Below, piece by piece: positions 14,887 to 20,867 of a stretch of DNA of 28,163 bases. A model generated the notes under the pieces. The model was not told the DNA's origin and ran no database searches. It saw only the letters and a program-made list of their open reading frames with translations. The stretch comes from Candidatus Kaiserbacteria bacterium (GTDB taxonomy: Bacteria; Patescibacteria; Paceibacteria; UBA9973; UBA2103), in contig JACPGH010000001.1 in assembly GCA_016182485.1 (NCBI GenBank), forward strand, positions 1 to 28,163. Direction: 5' to 3'. The translations under genes and the position numbers were made by a program. The stretch's first letter is position 1; each line of letters opens with the position of its first letter.

Positions 14887-15462
14887 TTAGGCTTTTTCTA
14901 CACGATCGGTATACTCGCCCGTGTCGGTATTGATGCGGACGACGTCGCCGGGGTTGATGAACATCGGCGCGTTTACCGTGGCGCCGGTCGAGAGCGTAAT
15001 TATTTTTGTGCCCCCTTGCGCAGTATTGCCTTTGACTGCCGGCGGCGCTTCCTTTACGGCCAAATCCACTTTCACCGGTATTTTGACCGACAGTGGCCTC
15101 TCTTCATAGACGAGTACGTCGACGGGTGCGTTCGGCGCGAGCCATTGCGCCTTGTCTGCGACCGCGTCGGCAGGAAAGGCGAAGCGGTTCTTCGGATTGT
15201 CTGCTTCGTCGAACCAGCTCTCTCCTCGGTTGGTATACAGAAAACGGCCTTTCATCGTCTCGACGTCCGCCTCTTCGGCCGTATCGCTCTGGTGGAACGT
15301 GGCGTCGATGACTTTGCCTGACACGAGATGGCGGAGCTTTGTCTTATTCTGCGGCGGATTCGCCTGCATGCGGAAGACGTGGGACGAGAGCACCTCGTAC
15401 GGCTCGCCGTTATATTTGATAACGGTTTTCCCGACTATTTCGTTGTAGGACAAAACAGACAT
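14887..15462 (-). CDS. efp: Elongation factor P, unusual tip loop
   Basis: EF-P enters the ribosomal E site and relieves stalling at polyproline. The order of domains is normal: KOW-like N-domain (YNEIVGKTVIKYNGEPYEVLSSH), a central OB domain (GRFLYTNRGESWFDE onward) and a C-terminal OB domain with the terminal signature TGATVNAPMFINPGDVVRINTDTGEYTDR. Length 191 is slightly above the usual 185-190. The tip loop that normally reads KPGKG, with a modifiable Lys at position 34, is here FRMQANPPQNK (residues 30-40), and no Lys or Arg aligns with that position without shifting. The start codon lies in the loop of a 10-bp hairpin, with an AAGGA Shine-Dalgarno in its stem. The PemK/MazF-like gene follows 23 bp downstream. 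Confidence 0.93.
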   Translation of the reverse strand: MSVLSYNEIVGKTVIKYNGEPYEVLSSHVFRMQANPPQNKTKLRHLVSGKVIDATFHQSDTAEEADVETMKGRFLYTNRGESWFDEADNPKNRFAFPADAVADKAQWLAPNAPVDVLVYEERPLSVKIPVKVDLAVKEAPPAVKGNTAQGGTKIITLSTGATVNAPMFINPGDVVRINTDTGEYTDRVEKA

Positions 15463-15476
15463 ACTAGTTTTGTCCT
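15447..15476 (-). promoter_or_regulatory. Hairpin enclosing the efp start codon
   Basis: AGGACAAAAC and GTTTTGTCCT form 10-bp arms around a 10-nt loop (15457-15466) that contains the efp ATG (15460-15462). The probable Shine-Dalgarno AAGGA is in the 5' arm. Folding would hide the ribosome binding site, so translational control is plausible. Confidence 0.55.
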
Positions 15477-15569
15477 TCTCCCAGCGCTCGCTCGAACAAG
15501 CGACCGCAGACGACCACTTGTTTCTCGCTCGCTTGGTAGTAACTTAGGATAGCCATAGGAGGTTATAAA

Positions 15570-15590
15570 AATTAGCCCCGAGGGGCAATT
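15570..15590 (-). terminator. Hairpin with U-run in the efp/sigma intergenic region
   Basis: AATT-a-GCCCC paired with GGGGC-AATT (one bulged base, 2-nt centre). Read on the minus strand it is followed by TTTTT, so it could terminate or attenuate a transcript running toward efp. No gene upstream on that strand needs a terminator, which favours a leader role, but the support is modest. Confidence 0.35.
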
Positions 15591-15610
15591 GCTGTATGCT
15601 AGCAGACACG

Positions 15611-16195
15611 ATGAGTTTTTCAAACCATAGCGAGGATCTCGGCGCTCTGTCTGACGCGGAGCTCCTGGCTCGGGCCCGTAAGGAACCGGAGCTTTTCGCG
15701 CTATTGGTACGGCGCTATGAGGCGCCTCTACTGCGGCGGGCCAAAGCCATCCTTCGCTCTCCCGAAGAAGCCGAGGAGGCAGTGCAAGACGCCTTCGTCA
15801 AAATGTACCTCTATGCCGACCGGTATCGCCCGCAAGAAGGGGCCTCGTTCTCTTCGTGGGCATATACGGTCTTGAATCGCGTAGCGTATACGAGGTATAG
15901 GGCGGCGAAGGATGAATGGGGGAAGCGCGCCGAACTGGAGCCGGAACATTACGAATCTCTGCCGGATGCCCGCGCAGAATTCCTCGAAGATCTGTCCATT
16001 CGCAACGAGGTGCTCGCGGCGCTCTCGAAGCTCCCTGCAACCGCCGCGAGAATTCTCCGGTTACAATTCATCGAGGGGAAGAACCAGGAAGAGATCGCGC
16101 AGTCCGAGGGACTCTCAGTGCCGGCCGTCAAAACTCGGGTGCATCGCGCCAAAAAACTTTTCAAAAAAGCTTATGACAAACAACACTATGATTGA
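15611..16195 (+). CDS. ECF-type RNA polymerase sigma factor
   Basis: Directs RNA polymerase to alternative promoters. Sigma-70 region 2 is clear: LFALLVRRYEAPLLRRAKAIL, then EEAEEAVQDAFVKMY and SFSSWAYTVLNRVAYTRYR. Region 4 is LSKLPATAARILRLQFIEGKNQEEIAQ followed by the helix-turn-helix LSVPAVKTRVHRAKKLFKK. There is no region 3 or 1.1, as expected for the ECF group. Start: ATG 15611 (194 aa) is preferred because a TATGCT hexamer at 15595-15600 ends 10 nt upstream and overlaps the other in-frame ATG (15596). Its end overlaps the next gene by 8 nt (ATGATTGA), so the two are translationally coupled, as sigma/anti-sigma pairs often are. glmS follows 6 bp after that gene. Targets are unknown. Confidence 0.9.
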   Translation: MSFSNHSEDLGALSDAELLARARKEPELFALLVRRYEAPLLRRAKAILRSPEEAEEAVQDAFVKMYLYADRYRPQEGASFSSWAYTVLNRVAYTRYRAAKDEWGKRAELEPEHYESLPDARAEFLEDLSIRNEVLAALSKLPATAARILRLQFIEGKNQEEIAQSEGLSVPAVKTRVHRAKKLFKKAYDKQHYD

Positions 16196-16517
16196 AAATC
16201 CTTCGCCGATCGAACGCGTCGTGATGCGCCGCATTCATATAATTCGTGTGGTACGGCCGCTCGTTTCAAGCGGCGCGCTTTCCGCGCTCGTGCTCGCGGC
16301 GGCGCTCTGGGGCCTCGGGAGGGAAGTATGGGTCGCGAAAGTATTCGCGAATGGCCCGGAAGACTTTTTTGGGCGGACGCAGTACATCGCGTACGCGCTT
16401 AATCACACTCGTCTAGTCGTCCAATCGCTTACGCTGCTCACGTTCGCCTCGCTCATCTATCTCGCGCGCGAAGTTGCTCGATTCGTTTCAAAAAGGCTCC
16501 CGCTCGTATATGCCTAG
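16188..16517 (+). CDS. Small two-helix membrane protein (possible anti-sigma)
   Basis: 109 aa, not recognised as a known family. About 30 mostly basic residues (IERVVMRRIHIIRVVRP) face the cytoplasm. A first membrane helix at about 31-49 (SGALSALVLAAALWGLG) and a second at about 80-98 (VVQSLTLLTFASLIYLA) are joined by an approximately 30-residue outer loop with a phenylalanine-rich centre. It ends in a basic tail. There is no zinc-binding anti-sigma motif (HxxxCxxC). ATG 16188 overlaps the sigma stop by 8 nt; ATG 16173 would also be in frame. Coupling to an ECF sigma gene suggests a membrane regulator of that sigma, but this rests only on context. Confidence 0.75.
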   Translation: MIENPSPIERVVMRRIHIIRVVRPLVSSGALSALVLAAALWGLGREVWVAKVFANGPEDFFGRTQYIAYALNHTRLVVQSLTLLTFASLIYLAREVARFVSKRLPLVYA

Positions 16518-16523
16518 TCAGTC

Positions 16524-18341
16524 ATGTGCGGGATCGTAGGATACACGGGCAGTAAGAATGCGGTACCGATTCTTATTTCCGGGCTCAAGGCGCTTGAATA
16601 TCGAGGGTATGATTCTGCAGGCATACATATTGTCAATGTAGGAACGATCAAACGGACCGGAAAAGTAGCCGAACTGGAGAAGTCGCTTCCGGCAGCCATT
16701 GATGGAACGACGGGCGTGGGACACACGCGATGGGCGACGCATGGGCCGCCAACCGAAGCCAATGCGCATCCTCACGCCGATTCTGCGCGCATCATCGCAT
16801 TGGTCCATAACGGCATAATTGAGAATTACGCAGAACTCAAAGCGGCGCTTGTTCAGGAGGGAATCGTGTTTGCTTCAGAAACGGATACTGAAGTGCTCGC
16901 GCAGCTTATAGGAAAAGAGTTTTCCATAAAAAAGGATCTTGAGTCCGCGGTGCGGGCCGCTCTCTCAAAGGTGCGCGGCACCTACGGAATTCTGGTCGCT
17001 GCCGAAAGGGAGCCGGGGAAACTGGTTGCCGCCAAGCTCGGCAGTCCGCTCATGCTCGGCATAGCGGAGGATGGGTATCATGTGGCCTCGGATGCGTCCG
17101 CCATATTGCCTTATACGCGCACGGTCATATATCTCGAAGACGGGGAGATGGCCACGGTTACTAAAGAAGGATATCGAATAGAAGCTGACGCCGGTCCAGT
17201 GCAAAAGAAGATAGAAGAACTCGAATGGGGGGTTGAGGAGATACAGAAAATGGGCTACGAGCATTTTATGCTTAAAGAGATCCTCGAAATCCCGGAAGTT
17301 ATAACGAATACGTTGCGAGGCCGACTGCTTAGCGACTCTGCAATTTTAGGCGGCTTGCGGGATGTGCTGCCGCGAATTCTGAAGGCAAAGAGGATCATCA
17401 TTACGGGCTGCGGCAGCGCCTATTATTCGGGATTGATCGGCGAAATGCTCATTGAGGAATTCGCCGGAATACCGGCAGAAGTGGAGCTCGCGTCGGAACT
17501 GCGGTACCGCCGCTTTACAATGAATCCGAAAGAGGCGGTGCTGATCGCTGTTTCGCAGTCGGGAGAAACCCTCGACACTCTGGAGGCGGTAAAAGAGGCG
17601 AAAAAGCACGGGATGCTAACGCTTGGTATCGTGAATGTTGTCGGCTCCTCGATCGCGCGGGCGACAGATGCGGGCGTTTACAATCACGCGGGGCCGGAGA
17701 TAGGCGTAGCTTCGACCAAGGCGTTTATCTCGCAACTGGCCGTATTTGTACTCATTGCTCTTCTCCTCGGGCGGAACCGCGAGTTGTCTAAAATAGAGGG
17801 AGAGCGGCTAGTCACGGAGCTGCGGCAACTTCCTGAATTGGCGCGCTCCGCCCTTTCCCTGCGTCCTCAGATCGAGAGTATCGCGGCGACGTTTCGGAGC
17901 ACGAGGGACGCCTATTTTCTCGGACGCAAATGGCACTGTCCGATCGCGTATGAAGGCGCGCTCAAGCTGAAAGAAATTTCCTATGTGCATGCAGAGGGGT
18001 ACGGAGCGGGCGAAATGAAGCATGGGCCAATAGCGCTTATCGACCCGGATTTCCTCTCGGTCATTCTCGCGCCGAGGGATTCGGTATACGAAAAGACGAA
18101 ATCTAACATGCAAGAGATCCGGGCACGCGGCGGCCGCCTCCTTGCCCTTACCACGCAAGGGAACGAATCCGATCTGTTCTCTCTCGCCGACGCCGTGCTC
18201 TCGGTGCCGCTAACGCACGAAGCGCTTCAGCCGCTCCTTACCGCCATCCCGCTCCAGCTCTTCGCGTACGAGATGGCGCGCCTGCGCGCCTTGCCGATCG
18301 ACCAGCCGCGCAATCTCGCTAAATCTGTGACGGTTGAATAG
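16524..18341 (+). CDS. glmS: Glutamine--fructose-6-phosphate aminotransferase
   Basis: Makes glucosamine-6-phosphate from fructose-6-phosphate and glutamine, the first committed step to UDP-GlcNAc for peptidoglycan. The N-terminal glutaminase begins MCGIVGYTG, with nucleophile Cys2 exposed after Met removal. ALEYRGYDSAGI and GHTRWATHGPPTEANAHPH are family signatures. Two SIS isomerase domains follow: ITGCGSAYYSG at about 292-302 and SQSGETLDT near 345, then a second with EGALKLKEISYVHAEGYGAGEMKHGP. The C-terminus DQPRNLAKSVTVE is canonical. The 605 residues are normal. No glmS ribozyme-like leader is possible, since only 6 bp separate it from the upstream gene. Its place behind an ECF sigma factor and a small membrane protein suggests envelope-linked regulation. 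Confidence 0.98.
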   Translation: MCGIVGYTGSKNAVPILISGLKALEYRGYDSAGIHIVNVGTIKRTGKVAELEKSLPAAIDGTTGVGHTRWATHGPPTEANAHPHADSARIIALVHNGIIENYAELKAALVQEGIVFASETDTEVLAQLIGKEFSIKKDLESAVRAALSKVRGTYGILVAAEREPGKLVAAKLGSPLMLGIAEDGYHVASDASAILPYTRTVIYLEDGEMATVTKEGYRIEADAGPVQKKIEELEWGVEEIQKMGYEHFMLKEILEIPEVITNTLRGRLLSDSAILGGLRDVLPRILKAKRIIITGCGSAYYSGLIGEMLIEEFAGIPAEVELASELRYRRFTMNPKEAVLIAVSQSGETLDTLEAVKEAKKHGMLTLGIVNVVGSSIARATDAGVYNHAGPEIGVASTKAFISQLAVFVLIALLLGRNRELSKIEGERLVTELRQLPELARSALSLRPQIESIAATFRSTRDAYFLGRKWHCPIAYEGALKLKEISYVHAEGYGAGEMKHGPIALIDPDFLSVILAPRDSVYEKTKSNMQEIRARGGRLLALTTQGNESDLFSLADAVLSVPLTHEALQPLLTAIPLQLFAYEMARLRALPIDQPRNLAKSVTVE

Positions 18342-18348
18342 ATGGCGG

Positions 18349-18357
18349 TGGTATCAT
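18349..18357 (+). promoter_or_regulatory. Extended -10 (TGG TATCAT) of EEP-family gene
   Basis: TATCAT (5/6 match) preceded by TGG ends 7 nt before ATG 18365. No Shine-Dalgarno is present, and no -35 was found at the usual distance. Confidence 0.45.
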
Positions 18358-18364
18358 GTGATGA

Positions 18365-19210
18365 ATGTCGGAGAAGTTCTCTGTTTTTTCTTGGAATACG
18401 CAGGGAGCGAGCCAGATCGAAAAGAATTTCAACCGCATAGCGCCCATCATAGATCGGGAATCGGGGGATATATTTTGCTTACAGGAGTGCAAAGCCGCCC
18501 GAGGTAAAATTACGCAGCTCAGAAATTGCAAGGACTACGAGCGCATAATCTCTTCGAATCCTCGCAATCACAACATTATCTTGAGCCGGCTTCCTGTCCT
18601 GCATCACGAGGAACTGCCGTTTCCAAAATCAGGCGGCGAAGCTCTAGAGCCGGTGCTGTATGCGGACATCGGAGTCCGCACGGGCATCGTGCGTATCTAT
18701 AATTGCCATTTTGGCATTACGGGGATAGGAATACGCGGGAGGTTGGCGCAGCTGCGGCACGTCGCTCATCATGCCGAAAATTTTCCCGGCCCGGTAATTA
18801 TTTGCGGCGACATGAATACGACGGTCCCGGCTGCTGGATGGAAGAGGAGACTGGTGGAATGGTTCCATGAAGAACCCGATGAGGAAATGCATGTGGGTGG
18901 AAGATATATCGATTCGGATGAACGGTACATCTTTGCGGAGGAAGCGAATCGCCTAGGATTCACGGAAGCATTTCCTTTGTTGAAGGCCACATGGTCCGTA
19001 TTTTATACCTCTTGGCAGTTTCTGCATTTAAAACTGGACTGGTTTCTTACAAAAAATTTGCACGTCATTAATGCGCGGTTCGGGAATTATTTAACAGATC
19101 ACCGTCCTATGACGGCGAGGTGCCAGCCGATTCGTGCATCCACCCGGAAGTCTCACGCTCTTGAAACACCCGAGAATCTTCAATTTCAACACTTGACGTA
19201 TAGTCCATAA
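18365..19210 (+). CDS. Endonuclease/exonuclease/phosphatase-family protein
   Basis: Metal-dependent phosphodiesterase or nuclease fold (EEP, DNase I-like); substrate unknown. Conserved residues are all present: N11 in SWNTQG, E41 in CLQECK, H115 in YNCHFG, D149/N151 in ICGDMNT, D225 in LDWFL, and D245-H246 in TDHRPM. The length is 281 aa, with a short unrelated tail after about residue 255. No signal peptide is seen, so it is probably cytoplasmic. It starts 23 bp after glmS, with its own putative -10. The promoter of the following small gene overlaps its 3' end. Confidence 0.88.
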   Translation: MSEKFSVFSWNTQGASQIEKNFNRIAPIIDRESGDIFCLQECKAARGKITQLRNCKDYERIISSNPRNHNIILSRLPVLHHEELPFPKSGGEALEPVLYADIGVRTGIVRIYNCHFGITGIGIRGRLAQLRHVAHHAENFPGPVIICGDMNTTVPAAGWKRRLVEWFHEEPDEEMHVGGRYIDSDERYIFAEEANRLGFTEAFPLLKATWSVFYTSWQFLHLKLDWFLTKNLHVINARFGNYLTDHRPMTARCQPIRASTRKSHALETPENLQFQHLTYSP

Positions 19211-19221
19211 CGTGCTATCTT
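19193..19221 (+). promoter_or_regulatory. Promoter of 51-aa membrane protein gene
   Basis: TTGACG (19193-19198), 17-nt spacer ending in TGC, and TATCTT (19216-19221). It overlaps the last codons of the preceding gene. The expected transcript starts near 19228, leaving a short leader with a GAGAGG ribosome binding site. Confidence 0.75.
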
Positions 19222-19244
19222 TATCTTAGAAAGAGAGGTGTGCG

Positions 19245-19400
19245 ATGGGAGGAACTTCGGAGGACGGATGGGAATACCGTTCTATCGTTTTCGGCCTGTC
19301 GCCGATCGGGCTTGCAGCCATCGGCGCGTTCATCTTCTGCATCGGGTCCTGGTACCTCCTCATCAAGCTTTCCGTGCGCCTCGCGCATTCGTTTCTATAG
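19245..19400 (+). CDS. 51-aa single-pass membrane protein
   Basis: Unrecognised small protein. It has a strong promoter upstream, a GAGAGG ribosome binding site about 6 nt before the ATG and an intrinsic terminator about 20 bp after the stop, so it stands as its own transcription unit. An acidic N-terminus (MGGTSEDGWEYR) is followed by one long hydrophobic helix (about 14-42, GLSPIGLAAIGAFIFCIGSW and beyond) and a short basic end (KLSVRLAHSFL). The charge pattern suggests the C-terminus is cytoplasmic. Function unknown. Confidence 0.7.
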   Translation: MGGTSEDGWEYRSIVFGLSPIGLAAIGAFIFCIGSWYLLIKLSVRLAHSFL

Positions 19401-19420
19401 CCCGCCGCCTCGGCGAGAAG

Positions 19421-19458
19421 AAGGCCGCCCTTCGTCTCGGCAAGGGCGGCTTTCTTTT
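19421..19458 (+). terminator. Intrinsic terminator of the 51-aa gene
   Basis: AAGGCCGCCCTT (19421-19432) pairs with AAGGGCGGCTTT (19442-19453), 12 bp with one G-T wobble, followed by CTTTT. It ends 4 bp before the convergent recA stop, and its A-rich 5' side may also serve recA. Confidence 0.8.
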
Positions 19459-19462
19459 GAGA

Positions 19463-20512
19463 TTAAACCGCAGACAACTTCTCGCGGATTTGTTTTAGGA
19501 GTTCTTTGGATATGTCTTTGTTCTCGCGCAGGAAGGTGCGCGTCGCGTCGTACCCGACGCCCAGCTTTTGCTCGTCGATTTTGTAGGTGGCGCCGGATTT
19601 CGTCACCAGGCCGTATTTCTCGCCGAGCGCGATAAGCTCGCCCTCGCGGCTGATGCCTTCGTTGTAGAGGAGGTCGAACTCGGTCGTTTTGAAGGGAGCA
19701 GCCACCTTGTTCTTTACTACCTTCACGCGATGCCGGCCCCCGACCACCTCTTCGCCCTTCTTGATCGAGGCGATGCGGCGGATATCGAGTCGCACCGAGG
19801 TGTAGAACTTAAGCGCCTTGCCGCCCGGCGTCGTCTCGGGGTTGCCGAACATGACGCCTATCTGCATGCGTATCTGGTTGATGAAAATCACGATTGTTTT
19901 CGAGCGCGCGACGATGGCCGTGAGCTTGCGCAGCGCCTGGCTCATGAGGCGCGCCTGCTTACCCACATGCTGCTGGCCCATCTCGCCCTCGATCTCGTCC
20001 TTGGGCGTCAGTGCGGCGACCGAGTCCACGACTATGACGTCCACATTGCCGCTCCTCACGAGCGACTCCACGATGTCAAGCGCTTGTTCGCCCGTGTCAG
20101 GTTGGGAAATAAGAAGCTCCGGCAATTTCACGCCGATGCGCCGCGCGTATTCGGGGTCGAGCGCGTGCTCGGCGTCAACGAAGGCGGCGATGCCGCCCTC
20201 CTTCTGCGCTTCTGCGATGACATGCAGAGAAAGGGTGGTCTTGCCGCTCGACTCGGGACCAAAAACTTCAATTATCCGTCCGCGCGGCAGGCCACCGATA
20301 CCGAGCGCCGCGTCGAGTCCGATCGAACCGGTCGGGATGCAGGGGATCTTCTCTATTCGACCGGTGCCGAAAGTCGTGATCGCTTCATCGCCGAATTTCG
20401 TGCGTATCTCTTTAAGCGCCTGTTCTATCGAGCGCTGCCGGTCGCTTTTATCCGCGCCGGCGGCGGCGACCGTTTTCGACACTTTTTCTTTCGCGGGCTT
20501 CTTGAATGCCAT
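19463..20512 (-). CDS. recA: Recombinase RecA
   Basis: ATP-dependent strand-exchange protein of homologous recombination. Start ATG 20512 (349 aa) is chosen over an upstream TTG because it gives MAFKKPAKEK and lies 4 bp after the preceding gene. Walker A GPESSGKT is at 85-92, about 20 residues later than in E. coli because of a Lys/Ala-rich N-terminal extension. VDAEHALDPEYA, VIVVDSVAALTP (Walker B), the L1-loop region EGEMGQQHVGKQARLMSQALRK, and FINQIRM with loop L2 FGNPETTPGGKALKFY are all intact. The C-terminus ends in a basic helix (KQIREKLSAV), without the acidic tail of E. coli RecA that dampens activity. It is the last gene of the ftsK / Ig-like / recA unit. Confidence 0.98.
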   Translation of the reverse strand: MAFKKPAKEKVSKTVAAAGADKSDRQRSIEQALKEIRTKFGDEAITTFGTGRIEKIPCIPTGSIGLDAALGIGGLPRGRIIEVFGPESSGKTTLSLHVIAEAQKEGGIAAFVDAEHALDPEYARRIGVKLPELLISQPDTGEQALDIVESLVRSGNVDVIVVDSVAALTPKDEIEGEMGQQHVGKQARLMSQALRKLTAIVARSKTIVIFINQIRMQIGVMFGNPETTPGGKALKFYTSVRLDIRRIASIKKGEEVVGGRHRVKVVKNKVAAPFKTTEFDLLYNEGISREGELIALGEKYGLVTKSGATYKIDEQKLGVGYDATRTFLRENKDISKELLKQIREKLSAV

Positions 20513-20516
20513 AAGG

Positions 20517-20867
20517 TTAAGGGTTAGTAGAACTGGAGGCCGGCACATATACCGTCCGAGTATCGGATACCGACCGGCCAAAGCGATCGGTAGCTACGAA
20601 GGTAAGTATAGAACTTCCGCGGGGAAAGGTAAGCGTCGTGCTGAAGGCGCCACTGGCTTCATGCAAGACTGGCTGGCGGTTCACCGTTACGGAGGCGGCG
20701 CGGGCGGCGACTCCAGCCACGAGTACGATACCGTCATCGAACGCGGCATTATCGACAGGAGATTCGATCGAGAGAGAGGGGCCCGCGAGGAGCGGCCAAG
20801 CTTCGATGAGCCCGTAGAGCGCTCCTACGATCAGGATCGCGCCAATCAGATATTTAATCATGCTCAA
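20517..20867 (-). CDS. Membrane-anchored Ig-like protein between ftsK and recA
   Basis: 116 aa. An N-terminal membrane helix (about 4-28, IKYLIGAILIVGALYGLIEA) is followed by one beta-sandwich-like domain outside the cytoplasm: LSIESPVDNAAFDDGIVLVAGVAARAASVTVNRQPV, then AFSTTLTFPRGSSILTFVATDRFGR. This resembles the glucodextranase-B/Big-type Ig domains of bacterial envelope proteins. The ATG overlaps the ftsK stop (ATGA), and recA begins 4 bp after its stop, so all three are probably one transcript. Function is unknown; a small periplasmic-side partner of the division translocase is possible, but only context supports it. Confidence 0.8.
   Translation of the reverse strand: MSMIKYLIGAILIVGALYGLIEAWPLLAGPSLSIESPVDNAAFDDGIVLVAGVAARAASVTVNRQPVLHEASGAFSTTLTFPRGSSILTFVATDRFGRSVSDTRTVYVPASSSTNP

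Noticed and set aside
15435..15623. Minus-strand 62-codon frame over the efp start and upstream region
   Set aside because: Crosses the efp start in another frame, shows no ribosome binding site, and consists largely of low-complexity Arg/Ser sequence from the leader.
16518..16523. glmS ribozyme
   Set aside because: Only 6 bp separate glmS from the upstream coding region, leaving no room for the ribozyme.
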